Below, piece after piece: positions 48,731 through 58,437 of a stretch of 64,000 bases of DNA. A program made the position numbers and the translations under genes. The notes beneath the pieces are model-generated. The model was not told where the DNA came from and did not search any database. It saw only the letters and a list, made by a program, of their open reading frames with translations. The DNA comes from Alteromonas macleodii ATCC 27126 (lineage in GTDB: Bacteria > Pseudomonadota > Gammaproteobacteria > Enterobacterales > Alteromonadaceae), in NCBI RefSeq assembly GCF_000172635.2, contig NC_018632.1, positions 372,001-436,000 on the forward strand, written 5' to 3'. Within the stretch, counting starts at the first letter, position 1, and each line of letters begins with the position of its first letter.

Positions 48731-50113
48731 CTACCCTTGCTTATCCAAGTCTTCCAGCTCTTGATACAGTGCTTTCGTCACGGTTTCTTTGCTGGTGCCG
48801 CCCAAGATATTGCGTTGATTCACGCCGTACTCTAGCTGTAGTACCGGGTATACGTCGTCTTCAATTTTATCGCAAATAGCCTGCATGTCGCTAAGTGGTA
48901 AATCTTCAATGGCACAGCCTTTGTCAATGGCCTGAAGCACAACGCGTCCTGCAATATCGTGGCCTGTTCTAAACGGTACACCTTTACCTACCAGATAATC
49001 GGCAAGTTCAGTGGCGTTAGAGAACCCTTGGGTTGCCGCAACACGACAGCGCTCTTCGTTTAACTGCAGTGAATCAAGCACTTCGCTGGCAATACATAAA
49101 CAAATATGCCACTGATTAACCGTATCGATAGCCCCTTCTTTGTCTTCTTGCATGTCTTTGTTGTAGGCAAGAGGAAGGCCTTTCATGGTAACTAGCAGGG
49201 CCTGCAATGAGCCAAACACACGGCCACATTTGCCGCGCATTAATTCAAGCGCATCAGGGTTTTTCTTCTGCGGCATAAGCGATGAACCAGAGGTTACACT
49301 ATCGCCAAGCTGTAAGAATCCTGCTTCGCCAGAGTTATAGAAAATCATGTCTTCGGCAAGACGTGACAAGTGCATCATGCTAGTGCTGGCTACAAATAAA
49401 AGCTCTAGCACAAAGTCTCTGTCCGACACAGCGTCTAGGCTGTTAAGGCATGGAGAATCAAAACCCAGTTCTTCAGCAATGGCGTGACGGTCTACAGGGA
49501 AAGTAGTACCTGCCAATGCGCCTGAACCTAAAGGGCACTGATTCATGCGTACTTTCAAGTCGTCTAAACGGCTTAAGTCACGCTTTAGCATTTCAACGTA
49601 AGCCAAGCACCAGTGTGCAAAGTGAATAGGCTGTGCACGCTGTAAGTGGGTGTAACCTGGGATTATCGCTTCTTGATGACGGCTAGCGGCATTAAGAAGC
49701 GACTTTATTACACCTAAAACATCAGCGCGAAGTGAGGCAATATGTTCACGTACCCACAAGCGAAAGTCGGTGGCAACCTGATCGTTTCGGCTACGCCCGG
49801 TATGAAGCTTACGACCAATGTCACCAAGCTTCTCTATAAGCGCTGCTTCAACAAAGCTGTGAATGTCTTCTTCGCTAGATGCGTTAAAGTCTAGTTCACC
49901 TGCATCAGCTTTCGCTTTTAACTCGCTCAATGCAGACTCAAGCTGGGCTTGTTCATCAACGGTCAATACGCCTGCTTTTTGCAGCGCACGCGACCAACTG
50001 ATAGAGCCTTGAATATCTTGGCTTGCCATAACTTGGTCAAACGGCAGCGAGTCGTTAACCTGTTTAAACATACTACTTGCACCGGATTCAAACCGGCCAC
50101 CCCACAACGCCAT
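48731..50113 (-). CDS. argH: Argininosuccinate lyase
   Basis: Last step of arginine synthesis; it splits argininosuccinate into arginine and fumarate. The 460-residue protein has the fumarase-superfamily signature GSSLMPQKKNPD, the HTGRSRNDQVATD and TGYTHLQRAQP-type (PGYTHLQRAQPIHF) segments. In several marine gammaproteobacteria argH is fused to an acetylglutamate synthase domain; here it ends normally and a separate argA follows 18 bases later. Confidence 0.97.
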   Translation of the reverse strand: MALWGGRFESGASSMFKQVNDSLPFDQVMASQDIQGSISWSRALQKAGVLTVDEQAQLESALSELKAKADAGELDFNASSEEDIHSFVEAALIEKLGDIGRKLHTGRSRNDQVATDFRLWVREHIASLRADVLGVIKSLLNAASRHQEAIIPGYTHLQRAQPIHFAHWCLAYVEMLKRDLSRLDDLKVRMNQCPLGSGALAGTTFPVDRHAIAEELGFDSPCLNSLDAVSDRDFVLELLFVASTSMMHLSRLAEDMIFYNSGEAGFLQLGDSVTSGSSLMPQKKNPDALELMRGKCGRVFGSLQALLVTMKGLPLAYNKDMQEDKEGAIDTVNQWHICLCIASEVLDSLQLNEERCRVAATQGFSNATELADYLVGKGVPFRTGHDIAGRVVLQAIDKGCAIEDLPLSDMQAICDKIEDDVYPVLQLEYGVNQRNILGGTSKETVTKALYQELEDLDKQG

Positions 50114-50166
50114 GTGATGCTCCTTAAATGCTGTTCTGACTTAAGCTTTACTATTGTAGGTAACGC

Positions 50167-51378
50167 TTATTGTTCACCTTGTTTTTTCAATGCTTCGATA
50201 CGACTTGAAAGGCTGAACAGGCGGATAAAGCCTTCAGCGTGCTTCTGGTCGTAAACATCGTCTGCACCAAAGGTAGCAAAGTCTTCAGAGTAAAGGCTGT
50301 TCGGCGATTGACGCTGGGTAACCGTAGCTTGACCTTTGTATAGCTTAACCACGATATCGCCTGTTACTTTCTTCGCAAAAGACGCAGCACCAGCAAGCAG
50401 TGCATCGTTAAGGGCAGTGAACCAACGGCCGTCGTACATCACGTGTGAGAACTCAAGACCAATCTGCTCACGGTATTTAAGCGCAGCTTTATCTAGCACC
50501 ATAGTTTCTAGGGCTTTATACGCTTTAAGCAGTACGGTGCCTCCTGGTGTTTCATAACAGCCGCGTGACTTCATACCTACAAGGCGGTTCTCAACAATGT
50601 CGATACGTCCAACACCATGCGCCGCAGCAACAGTATTAAGTTTAACTAGCGCTTGATACGGCGATAGTGCCTCACCATCAACATGAGTCAGTTTTCCTTC
50701 GTCAAAAGACAGGGTTACGCGCTCTGGAGTATCAGGTGCATCTTCAGGATCAACCGTCATGGTCCACACTTGCTTGGTAGGCTCTTGCCATGGATCTTCA
50801 AGCTCGCCACCTTCGTGTGAAATGTGCCATGCGTTTGCATCGCGGCTGTAAATTTTGGTTGCTGACGCCGTGGTTGGAATATTGCGCTCAGCTAGATAAG
50901 CCAATAAGTCTTCACGGCTTACCATGTCCCACTCACGCCATGGCGCGATTACCGTAAGATCTGGGGCTAGAGCAGCAAAGGTACTTTCAAAGCGGACCTG
51001 GTCGTTACCTTTACCCGTACAGCCGTGGCATAGTGCGTCGGCACCTACTTTGCGCGCAATCTCAACTTGCGCTTTGGCGATAACCGGACGTGCCATTGAC
51101 GTACCCAGTAGATATTCACCTTCGTAAACCGCACCGGTAGTGATAGTTGGGAAGATATATTCGCTTACGAACTCTTCTTTCAAATCAACAATGTGGCATT
51201 CGCTTGCGCCAGATGCGATAGCTTTTTCATGAAGACCTTCTAGTTCTTCATCACCTTGACCCACATCTGCTGCAAACGCGACAACTTCACAGCCATAGTT
51301 TTCTTTAAGCCATGGAATGATGGCTGATGTATCAAGCCCGCCTGAATAGGCCAGCACGATTTTTTTAACGTTTTGCAT
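50167..51378 (-). CDS. argG: Argininosuccinate synthase
   Basis: ATP-dependent condensation of citrulline and aspartate. The 403-residue protein shows the ATP-binding [17 protein letters not shown] and [15 protein letters not shown] plus the typical [11 protein letters not shown] segment. It lies 37 bases after argF and 53 bases before argH. Confidence 0.97.
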   Translation of the reverse strand: MQNVKKIVLAYSGGLDTSAIIPWLKENYGCEVVAFAADVGQGDEELEGLHEKAIASGASECHIVDLKEEFVSEYIFPTITTGAVYEGEYLLGTSMARPVIAKAQVEIARKVGADALCHGCTGKGNDQVRFESTFAALAPDLTVIAPWREWDMVSREDLLAYLAERNIPTTASATKIYSRDANAWHISHEGGELEDPWQEPTKQVWTMTVDPEDAPDTPERVTLSFDEGKLTHVDGEALSPYQALVKLNTVAAAHGVGRIDIVENRLVGMKSRGCYETPGGTVLLKAYKALETMVLDKAALKYREQIGLEFSHVMYDGRWFTALNDALLAGAASFAKKVTGDIVVKLYKGQATVTQRQSPNSLYSEDFATFGADDVYDQKHAEGFIRLFSLSSRIEALKKQGEQ

Positions 51379-51415
51379 CTAAATAATCCTTCTAAGCGTC
51401 TTTGTAGGCGTCTTT

Positions 51416-52327
51416 TTAAGCGTTAAGTAATTGAGTAAGAATGGCGTTTTGGCCATGCATTCTATTTTCGGCTTGCTGCATTAATAGCGATTTATCGCTA
51501 TCAATCAACGAGCCCGTAATTTCTAAATCGCGATGGGCAGGTTGGCAGTGCATAACGTAGCTAGCACCGGTTGCTTCCATCAACGCTTCGTTTACCTGAT
51601 AAGGCATGAACTTTTCTTTGATCACTTCAAGTGGCGTCTCGTCACCCATTGAAAGCCATGTATCTGCATAGATAACGTCTGCGCCGTTAGCAGCACTAAG
51701 CTCTGTGCTTTCAACAATCGATACACCCGTTTTCTCGGCAATCGCTTTGGCTTGCGCCACAATTTCAGGTGCCGCTTCGTGCCCCTCTGGCGTGACTACA
51801 ACTTGGTTGCAACCCAGAAGCGCCCCAACAATTAACAGAGAATGGGTTACATTGTTGCCGTCGCCTACATAGGCCATGGTAAGACCTTCGGTTTTGCCGA
51901 AGCGTTCAAACATTGTGAGGTAGTCGGCAAGGCCTTGGCATGGATGATATTTATCACACAATGCGTTGATAACCGGCACGTTAGCCGCCTTAGAAAAGGT
52001 TTCTAGCGTATCGTGAGAAAATACGCGAGCAACAATGGCGTCAGCCCAGCACGCAAGGTTAGCGGCGGTGTCTACTGCGTCTTCACGGCCTGCTAATTTG
52101 CCCGACTGCACATCTAAATACACCATGTGGCCGCCAAGCTTGTTGATACCAATATCGAAGCTAACGCGGGTTCGCAAAGACGGCTTTTCAAACAGGGCAA
52201 CAATTGACTTCCCCGCTAGCACGTTGCTGTAACTTGCTGGGGCTTGTTTAATTTCTACAGCCAATTGCAGCAAGTTTTTCATTGCGTCGGGTGTCCAGTC
52301 TGCAAAGGTTAGTAGGTCCTGTTTCAT
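51416..52327 (-). CDS. argF: Ornithine carbamoyltransferase
   Basis: Transfers carbamoyl phosphate to ornithine to make citrulline. The 303-residue protein has [15 protein letters not shown] (carbamoyl-phosphate site), [19 protein letters not shown] and [12 protein letters not shown]. The C-terminal HCLP motif is changed to HCQP (in [10 protein letters not shown]); the codon reads CAA. This Leu is nearly always conserved in the family, so substrate binding may be slightly altered. It overlaps argB by four bases. Confidence 0.93.
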   Translation of the reverse strand: MKQDLLTFADWTPDAMKNLLQLAVEIKQAPASYSNVLAGKSIVALFEKPSLRTRVSFDIGINKLGGHMVYLDVQSGKLAGREDAVDTAANLACWADAIVARVFSHDTLETFSKAANVPVINALCDKYHPCQGLADYLTMFERFGKTEGLTMAYVGDGNNVTHSLLIVGALLGCNQVVVTPEGHEAAPEIVAQAKAIAEKTGVSIVESTELSAANGADVIYADTWLSMGDETPLEVIKEKFMPYQVNEALMEATGASYVMHCQPAHRDLEITGSLIDSDKSLLMQQAENRMHGQNAILTQLLNA

Positions 52328-53169
52328 TGTACTTCTCCGGCATTGCCTTTTGTAAAGTCGGTGTGGGGTAAATCAGCGTTTTTTGACGGTGTATTTGTCA
52401 GTGCTGAGGGCAGTATTTGCGTGCCCGTTTTTTTATTTAAAATGTCGTTGATGTCGGCGGCCCAACTCGCGATATACACTGCGCGGCCTAAATTCTCCGC
52501 TGAGGCGAGTGCCGCATCCACTTTTACTTTCATCCCGTCGGTAATAACGCCTTCATCTGCGTACTTCGATATGCTTGCAGCGCTAAGTTCGCTAATTGGC
52601 AATTTGTCACCATCAAGCACACCGTCAACATTGGAAAGGAGTAAAAGTTCAGCGTTAAGAAGCTCGGCAATAACCGTTGCGGCTTGGTCGGCGTTTACAT
52701 TTAGTAATCTGCCTTGTGGGCTTGAACCAATAGAACTGATAACCGGTAGTGTTGACTGGGCTAATACGCTTTTTAGAAATGATGCATCTGCTGTTGACGG
52801 TACGCCCACTGCGCCGTATTGGTCAGCTAGTGGCTCACACACCACCATATTGCCGTCTAACAACGACAAACCAACAGGGGTTAAGCCTGAAGCCAAAGCC
52901 GCTGCGCATAGCTGCTTATTGGCAGAGCCTGCGAGTGCTCCACAGATATAAGGCATATGTTCATCGGGCGTAACCCGAAGGCCATCTATTTTTGTGCTTT
53001 GAAGACCAAGACTCGCCATTAGCGTCTCCACTAATGGTCCGCCTCCGTGAACCACTGCAACGGGGCGTGTGGCCTGCACGTCTTTTACGCTTAGAAATAA
53101 ACGTGTCATTGCGGCGGTGTCGTCGAGTAATGCACCGCCAACTTTAATTACAATTGGTGAAACACTCAT
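52324..53169 (-). CDS. argB: Acetylglutamate kinase
   Basis: Phosphorylates N-acetylglutamate. The 281-residue amino-acid-kinase fold shows [32 protein letters not shown] and the [11 protein letters not shown] and [11 protein letters not shown] nucleotide-site segments. It carries about 20 extra polar residues at the C-terminus compared with E. coli ArgB. It overlaps both argC and argF by four bases, implying coupled translation. Confidence 0.96.
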   Translation of the reverse strand: MSVSPIVIKVGGALLDDTAAMTRLFLSVKDVQATRPVAVVHGGGPLVETLMASLGLQSTKIDGLRVTPDEHMPYICGALAGSANKQLCAAALASGLTPVGLSLLDGNMVVCEPLADQYGAVGVPSTADASFLKSVLAQSTLPVISSIGSSPQGRLLNVNADQAATVIAELLNAELLLLSNVDGVLDGDKLPISELSAASISKYADEGVITDGMKVKVDAALASAENLGRAVYIASWAADINDILNKKTGTQILPSALTNTPSKNADLPHTDFTKGNAGEVQ

Positions 53170-54179
53170 AGTACTAACCCTGTCTCTACTGGTTGTTTCG
53201 TCATTATGTTAAGGCACTGTATTGCCTGAGAGGCAGCACCTTTCATTACGTTGTCGATTGCAGCGGTAATCACTGCGTATCCAGATGCTTCATCTAACTT
53301 CCAATGCAGATCAACAAATGGGGTATGAGCAACGTCATCAATTTTTGGAAAACTCTTGCGCAAACGCACAATGGGTTTATCAGCATAGGCGTCAGTGTAC
53401 GCTTGTTCAAGTTGTGCGCTGGTGGTACCAGCTTTAACCTTAACGGTTACGGTCGCCAAAATTCCTCTTTTAAAATTACCTAAGTGCGGCGTAAAGATAA
53501 CAGGGGTGCCCAAGTAAGCTTCAATCTCTGGGGTGTGACGATGGCCTAGCACACCGTATGCCTGCAGGCTAACTTCAAAAAAGCTTGTGGTTAGGCTGGC
53601 TTTCCTACCTGCACCCGATACGCCGGAAACAGCGTTAATTACAGGGCGTACGCTTTCATCTAGTAAATTGTTGTGAGCAAGAGGTTTAAGTGCACTAAGG
53701 CTCGCAGTGGGATAGCAACCCGGCACAGCGATAACGTCGGCAGAGGCAATTTGCGCTTCGTGCCACTCGGCAAGGCCGTAAACAGCTTGAGCCAAGCTTT
53801 GCTCTTGCGTATGTGGAAAGCCGTAGAACTGTTCGAAGACATTGGTGTCTTTTAGCCTGAATGCACCCGACAAATCGAGCACTTTGGCTTTGCCCGAAGA
53901 TAGGACAGGCATCCAGTCGTGGCTCGCCTCGTGAGGAGTGGCAAGAAAGATAAAATCGACACCGTCAGCCATTTCTTTTAATGCCGCATCCGAAATAGGC
54001 GTCAGTGTGGCATTAACGTGAGCCAAGTTGCCGTGAAGCTCTGCAATATTTTTACTCGCATCGCTACTATTCTCAGATACGTAAGTCCCCGCTAATGCAA
54101 GTTTAGGGTGCTGAATAACTAACTGAACAAGTTGTGCCCCTGTGTAACCACTGGCACCAATAATCGAAACGCTGTACAT
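53166..54179 (-). CDS. argC: N-acetyl-gamma-glutamyl-phosphate reductase
   Basis: NADPH-dependent reduction of acetylglutamyl phosphate. The 337-residue protein has [23 protein letters not shown] and the active-site Cys in VPGCYPTA. It is the first structural gene of the operon. The ATG at 54179 is preferred over a TTG six bases upstream. No clear Shine-Dalgarno sequence precedes it; the upstream 22 bases follow a large hairpin and U-run, described separately. Confidence 0.96.
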   Translation of the reverse strand: MYSVSIIGASGYTGAQLVQLVIQHPKLALAGTYVSENSSDASKNIAELHGNLAHVNATLTPISDAALKEMADGVDFIFLATPHEASHDWMPVLSSGKAKVLDLSGAFRLKDTNVFEQFYGFPHTQEQSLAQAVYGLAEWHEAQIASADVIAVPGCYPTASLSALKPLAHNNLLDESVRPVINAVSGVSGAGRKASLTTSFFEVSLQAYGVLGHRHTPEIEAYLGTPVIFTPHLGNFKRGILATVTVKVKAGTTSAQLEQAYTDAYADKPIVRLRKSFPKIDDVAHTPFVDLHWKLDEASGYAVITAAIDNVMKGAASQAIQCLNIMTKQPVETGLVL

Positions 54180-54202
54180 AATCAAAAATTCAATAAAAGG
54201 AG

Positions 54203-54285
54203 AAAAAAAACACTTTTTACCTTTGTAAACTGGTTGGGCGTAAATCCTTGCCTAACCGCTACCACATTACAAAGGTAAAAAGTGT
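54203..54285 (-). terminator. Long hairpin plus U-run before argC (attenuator candidate)
   Basis: On the minus strand, 19-base perfect arms (54267-54285 and 54210-54228) enclose a 38-nt loop that holds a second, 8-bp imperfect stem (GGTTAGGC with GCCCAACC). Eight T follow at the 3' side (54203-54210, the first in the stem), so the RNA has the form of an intrinsic terminator, ending 24 bases before the argC start. Its position between promoter and first gene makes it an attenuator candidate. Confidence 0.8.
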
Positions 54286-54286
54286 G

Positions 54287-54415
54287 CTACCGCAAAAGCA
54301 TAGAAAGGCGCACGCATCGTCGTACGCTATGCATCGTGTAGCCAGCCAGGGGAGAGGTAAACTCTTTATCGTTGCCAGTGGTTGAACCAACAACGCGAGT
54401 TGGTTGTGTCATCAT
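54287..54415 (-). CDS. Putative arginine-rich leader peptide
   Basis: A 42-codon ORF starting with a double ATG (54415) and an AGGA ribosome site, ending with TAG at 54287-54289. Of its last 11 residues four are Arg (VRRCVRLSMLLR end), with rare-type CGA CGA, CGC and CGG codons. The stop lies one base before the 5' arm of the hairpin at 54285. Position and Arg content fit a leader peptide for arginine control by attenuation. No peptide family is known to me; chance cannot be excluded. Confidence 0.6.
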   Translation of the reverse strand: MMTQPTRVVGSTTGNDKEFTSPLAGYTMHSVRRCVRLSMLLR

Positions 54416-54432
54416 CAATTCCTATCAAGTCG

Positions 54433-54452
54433 CAACTCAAAATTATGAGTTG
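54433..54452 (-). other. Small hairpin in the arg leader
   Basis: Seven-base arms CAACTCA and TGAGTTG with a 6-nt loop lie between the likely transcription start and the leader-peptide start. It could stabilise the 5' end of the mRNA or take part in alternative folds. Confidence 0.45.
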
Positions 54453-54471
54453 GATGCTTTAACCGTCGACT

Positions 54472-54499
54472 AGTGTATCTAATCTGAATGTTTATGCAA
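54472..54499 (-). promoter_or_regulatory. Candidate promoter of the arg operon
   Basis: On the minus strand TTGCAT (54494-54499) and TACACT (54472-54477), 16 bases apart, form a weak sigma70-like promoter. The two ARG-box-like sites overlap its upstream part, which fits repression by ArgR. The start would be near 54465. Confidence 0.4.
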
Positions 54500-54521
54500 T
54501 AAAAATGTATAAATATTTTAT
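54483..54521. promoter_or_regulatory. Tandem ARG boxes (ArgR sites)
   Basis: TGAATGTTTATGCA (54485-54498) and TGTATAAATATTTT (54506-54519) resemble ARG-box arms TGAAT-N4-ATTCA with one and three arm mismatches. Their centres are 21 bp apart, giving 18-bp boxes 3 bp apart, the spacing used by the ArgR hexamer. They overlap the likely argC operon promoter. Confidence 0.65.
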
Positions 54522-54792
54522 TGGGTGGTTGCGGCGACTACGCCACAAAAAATATAACTAATAATATATTTATAGTTGTGACAGTAAGTTGACAAGTTAC
54601 GCAATAGAACTGAATATTTATACTCACTGTACGATATGGTTGAGTGGAAATGTTTACCAGTAATGCACGTCGTTCATCATTAATGCTTGATATGACTAGT
54701 TACAGTGTCTAACCATGCAAAGCTGGTAAATTGTTACCGTATGTCGACAGTGGCCGTGAGTATTGGTTGTTAGGATTAACTCGGAAAATAAA
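54522..54792. other. Remaining intergenic region between the arg promoter and mgsA
   Basis: About 270 AT-rich bases upstream of mgsA. They should hold the mgsA promoter; I saw no clear operator, ORF or strong hairpin. Confidence 0.4.
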
Positions 54793-55203
54793 ATGGGCAA
54801 ACTTACCTTGGCGCTTGTTGCGCACGATCATAAAAAGCCTGAGCTACTTGCTTGGGTTAAGCAGCACATTGATGTGCTCAAACAGTGTAATTTAGTGGGA
54901 ACAGGCACAACAGGCGGTTTAATTGCCAATGAAACGGGGCTAGAAGTTACGCGCTACAAAAGTGGCCCGCTTGGTGGCGACCAGCAGATAGGAGCACTCA
55001 TCGCTGAGAACAAGCTAGATGCACTTTTCTTTTTCTGGGATCCGCTAAACCCAGCGCCTCACGACCCTGATGTTAAAGCGCTGCTACGACTGTGTTCGGT
55101 ATGGAATGTGCCAGTCGCCTGCACACCCGCCACAGCTGACCTAGTAATAACGTCGCCGCTTTTTCTGTCACCCGACTACAAGCCAGTTAAACCGAATTTT
55201 TAA
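54793..55203 (+). CDS. mgsA: Methylglyoxal synthase
   Basis: Converts dihydroxyacetone phosphate into methylglyoxal. The 136-residue protein has IALVAHDH-like [37 protein letters not shown] and [20 protein letters not shown], including the catalytic Asp in GGDQQ. The ATG at 54793 fits the family start; a longer frame begins at 54763. It is a bit shorter than E. coli MgsA. It is divergent from the arg operon. Confidence 0.95.
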   Translation: MGKLTLALVAHDHKKPELLAWVKQHIDVLKQCNLVGTGTTGGLIANETGLEVTRYKSGPLGGDQQIGALIAENKLDALFFFWDPLNPAPHDPDVKALLRLCSVWNVPVACTPATADLVITSPLFLSPDYKPVKPNF

Positions 55204-55256
55204 GATTGGTTAAATCAACGGCCTTGTAGTTTGGTGGGCAGAAGCTGGTCTTTAGG

Positions 55257-56213
55257 TTAATTGAAACCTCGTTGAACGAACTGGTAGGCAGCATCTGCTG
55301 CCTTGTTGGTTATTCCGGCGGTTATATCATCAGTCTGAATAGATGCGGTGGCATCACTCGCATGCGTTTGTGGCGCACCTGAAATGTTAGCACTTACCTT
55401 ACTGTCGATGCTTGGATTGCTAAAAACTGACGCGAGTAAAGACTGCCCCATCGACCACATATTGTTTGAAATACTTTGACCTGTCACATTCTCTACGGTC
55501 AAATCGATAGCGTTATACATTAATCCGCCTATTCCGCCATATAAAAAACTTCCCGCCAAGCTTGCTGCCGCGGCCGTGTGATTTGACGTGGTTGCTTCAT
55601 AAATATCCGAAACTATGGGTAGGTGATTTGCAATGTTTAACGCATCAAATCCGTCTTTAAGATCAAGCCCATCGTCTCCGAAAGCGCCGGAATACAAATT
55701 ATCGAAGAGTGTTGGAGTCGTATCACTTTGATTATTGGCGGCCGTGTTGCTATCACCATTTCCCAGAACGCTAGTAGTAGCATTTACGGACGTATCATTG
55801 TTGGTAACTAGCGATTGAAATACATTGTTTTGCAATGCATTTAACAGCGTGCCTTGCATGGTGGCAATTGCATCATCCGATAAAACCCCATTGACGCTAC
55901 TCGTACCAGAAAGCAAAGATAATGCGCCTTGAACATCGCTGGCTGTGCCGGTAAGTATATTAGATTGTGTTGAGAGATTAGCTTCGCCTGATATTTTGCT
56001 GTCGATTGCATCAGCTTCATTCGGTTGATTCTCTATTGCGAGTAACGATGCGAACAAAGACGGCAAAGACTGGCCGCTGGTTGCCGCTTCATTGGCTACT
56101 TCTGTTGAATTTGACGATTTATTTTCAATGTCAGCAGTATGTAAACCAAATTTTGAAAGTAGTGCGCTGACGCCATTTTCAGCAGTGTTAGTTGTTGTGT
56201 TTTCTAAGGCCAT
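55257..56213 (-). CDS. Unknown Asn/Ser/Thr/Ala-rich protein
   Basis: A 318-residue acidic low-complexity protein. The first two thirds are rich in N, S, T, A and D with few aromatic or basic residues and no signal peptide; around residues 225-280 there is a Gly/Ala-rich hydrophobic segment (LAGSFLYGGIGGLMYNAID). It has an AAGGGG ribosome site and is divergent from flgH. Composition resembles surface, adhesin or hook-length-type proteins, but no domain is recognised. Confidence 0.65.
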   Translation of the reverse strand: MALENTTTNTAENGVSALLSKFGLHTADIENKSSNSTEVANEAATSGQSLPSLFASLLAIENQPNEADAIDSKISGEANLSTQSNILTGTASDVQGALSLLSGTSSVNGVLSDDAIATMQGTLLNALQNNVFQSLVTNNDTSVNATTSVLGNGDSNTAANNQSDTTPTLFDNLYSGAFGDDGLDLKDGFDALNIANHLPIVSDIYEATTSNHTAAAASLAGSFLYGGIGGLMYNAIDLTVENVTGQSISNNMWSMGQSLLASVFSNPSIDSKVSANISGAPQTHASDATASIQTDDITAGITNKAADAAYQFVQRGFN

Positions 56214-56374
56214 AACATCCCCTTACCCGCAGGCATATATTTGATTTGTAAAGGTTTTGCAAATAAGTCAAGTGAGCGAGATTTCTTTTAATTTGTTCGT
56301 TTACACTTGCTCCTGTTAGGTCATGGATGGCACTTAATTTACACACTGCATAAAAACTAATACTGAGCAATGTC

Positions 56375-57124
56375 ATGAAAGTTCGATGCCATATACACAC
56401 ACTAATCGCAATCTTTACACTTGGTGGTTGTGCCCAAACACTCACTGACGAAGAACAGGTTGTTCAAAGTAGCCCTACCAACCCAAATGTGTCGCAACGA
56501 GCTGTAAAGCCTGTTGAGGAAGAGCCGTCGCCTGGCGATCCCCGTTACTCACCCCCTAGGATGGAGCCAACGTCGACCTTGCATGTACCCACGGGGTCGC
56601 TATTTAATCCTGAGCACTCTGTAGGGCTTTATGAACGCCACGCAAGCTTCAAAGTGGGTGATATGATTCTAGTTAAGCTTGAAGAACAGACGCAGTCGGA
56701 GAAGTCGCTCGATTTTAATACAGATAAAAACACATCCTTTGATTTGTCTCCCGTCACACTAAAAGTGGGGGGAATTCGAATTGACGAAGATGACGTTGAG
56801 GTGGAGCACGAACAGGACAGTGAGTTCGCCAGCTCTGCTAAAACTAAGCAGTCAAATTCGATGAGTGGCAGCATTACCGTGTATGTTACGGGAATAACGC
56901 CGGCAGGGAATTTACTGGTAACGGGTGAAAAGTGGATAACGATGAACAGAGGAAAAGAATACATTCGCTTTTCAGGAGAGGTCAGAAAAAAAGATGTGGA
57001 TGAAAGTAATACCGTATTGTCTTCAAAAGTCGGCAACGCGTTAATTGAGTATAGCGGTACGGGTGAGCTGCAAGATAATCAGCAGCGAACGGTGATTGGC
57101 AAGCTGTTTTCAATATTTGGATAA
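56375..57124 (+). CDS. flgH: Flagellar L-ring protein FlgH
   Basis: Outer-membrane L-ring lipoprotein of 249 residues. The lipobox is LGGC near residue 19; the FlgH core shows GSLFNPEHSVGLYERHASFKVGDMI-like order, SNSMSGSITVYVTGITPAGNLLVTGEKWITMNRG and SGEVRKKDVDESNTVLSSKVGNALIEYSG. The N-terminal Pro-rich linker is longer than usual. It is followed after five bases by flgT and is outside any flg/fli cluster, so it is either the only L-ring gene or a second copy. Confidence 0.9.
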   Translation: MKVRCHIHTLIAIFTLGGCAQTLTDEEQVVQSSPTNPNVSQRAVKPVEEEPSPGDPRYSPPRMEPTSTLHVPTGSLFNPEHSVGLYERHASFKVGDMILVKLEEQTQSEKSLDFNTDKNTSFDLSPVTLKVGGIRIDEDDVEVEHEQDSEFASSAKTKQSNSMSGSITVYVTGITPAGNLLVTGEKWITMNRGKEYIRFSGEVRKKDVDESNTVLSSKVGNALIEYSGTGELQDNQQRTVIGKLFSIFG

Positions 57125-57129
57125 GCGCG

Positions 57130-58383
57130 ATGAAAGGCACTATTTTGCCAAGCTTACGCATCAGTCTTACTGCTTTGCTGGTACTACTTCCTTCTTTGGT
57201 TACTCAGCACGCATGGGCTCAATGGGTACAGGGTGAAGCTACAATGGCACTCGCTGGCGCAGAACTTAGCGACGTGAGAACCAGCGCCATACAAAATGCT
57301 ATTGCTGATGCGGCTTTTCGCAGTGGCAGTACCATTTCCGCGCAGGATATCACGGTAGACGGGCTACTCCTTTCCAGCAAAGCCGAAATTCGTTCTCAGG
57401 GCAGAGTTCAAAGAGTAGAGATCATAAGCGAAACACTCAAAGAAGACGCGCTTACAGTGGTGGTGAATGTAAACATTACGCCTCTGTTCAATTGCACTAA
57501 CAACGGACTAGCCCATCGTATTTTAGTGACAGAATTTCCTTTAACATCACCCCAACAGGCCGCTACTGGCATGCTCTATTCATTTGGCAGCCACGTGTCT
57601 CAACGATTTGCTCAGCAACTCAACGGTCTTTATCAAAGTGGAGATGTAAGCCAGATTCCTGTTTCTCTTATTAACGCTAACACCTGGTTAACCTCCAGTT
57701 TGTCAGACATTGATTTAACGGCTATGTCGACCTTTCTGCGAAGTGAATATGGGCAGCAGTTTGTGGTATTCGGGTTTGTAAAGGACATTTCTCTTTTCGA
57801 ACAGGTGTCGCAGGCTACCTCGGTATTTGAAACTGATGGTGTTGCGCTTCGCCGGAATTTTACCGTTCAGGTTTACGTGCTCGACACTTTCAAAGCCAAG
57901 GTGATTTTTAATGATAGCTATCACAGCGAGGCCGATTGGCCCTTTTCTCAACATTATTCGGTGGATATGAGCAACAGCTTGTTGTGGCGCAGTGATTTTG
58001 GCCGCATGGTCCTCAATACGGTACACGCTGCTATTACTGACATTCACTCGGCACTTCAGTGCGAAACGACTTATGCGCAGGTCATTGATATCTCGCCTGA
58101 CTACATTGCTATAGATCTGGGTAAAAATAGTGGGTTAGCCGTGGGCGATGAGTTTTCATTGGTTAAGCAACGGGCGCTGCCTGCATTGGGCTTATCAAGA
58201 AAGCCGGGACTGTTTTCAACGAAGACTTTGACTTTGCAGGTGTTCGAAGTTTCTGATGACGTCAGTTTACTCAAAGCGGAGCCAGGTAGTGATAGCGTAC
58301 ATATTGGTGATTTTGTCACGCCGTTAACTCTCTCGGCGAAACGTAGGCTAAAAGAAAGTCAGCAGGTTGGAAGCCAGCCATAA
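57130..58383 (+). CDS. flgT: Flagellar H-ring assembly protein FlgT
   Basis: A 417-residue periplasmic protein with a signal peptide (residues 1-30, ending in AWA), an N-terminal domain with AELSDVRTSAIQNAIADAAFRSG, a middle domain (about 125-300) and a C-terminal domain with DLGKNSGLAVGDEFSLV. This three-part pattern matches FlgT, the H-ring part of the Vibrio-type sodium-driven flagellar motor that helps form the T ring. Its tight pairing with flgH supports a shared role in outer basal-body rings. Confidence 0.85.
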   Translation: MKGTILPSLRISLTALLVLLPSLVTQHAWAQWVQGEATMALAGAELSDVRTSAIQNAIADAAFRSGSTISAQDITVDGLLLSSKAEIRSQGRVQRVEIISETLKEDALTVVVNVNITPLFNCTNNGLAHRILVTEFPLTSPQQAATGMLYSFGSHVSQRFAQQLNGLYQSGDVSQIPVSLINANTWLTSSLSDIDLTAMSTFLRSEYGQQFVVFGFVKDISLFEQVSQATSVFETDGVALRRNFTVQVYVLDTFKAKVIFNDSYHSEADWPFSQHYSVDMSNSLLWRSDFGRMVLNTVHAAITDIHSALQCETTYAQVIDISPDYIAIDLGKNSGLAVGDEFSLVKQRALPALGLSRKPGLFSTKTLTLQVFEVSDDVSLLKAEPGSDSVHIGDFVTPLTLSAKRRLKESQQVGSQP

Positions 58384-58412
58384 AAAAGGCTGGCCAAGGC
58401 CAGCACTTTTTA
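58384..58412. terminator. Intrinsic terminator after flgT
   Basis: Seven-base GC-rich arms GCTGGCC and GGCCAGC with a 2-nt loop, flanked by A-tract and T-tract, lie directly after the flgT stop and before the converging CpxP-like gene. Confidence 0.85.
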
Positions 58413-58437
58413 CGGTGGGTTAGGGTGTTACTGAATA

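Noticed and set aside
52343..52951. 202-codon plus-strand frame antisense to argB
   Set aside because: argB is clear on the minus strand with all motifs; the opposite frame is Ser/Ala-rich without domain features.
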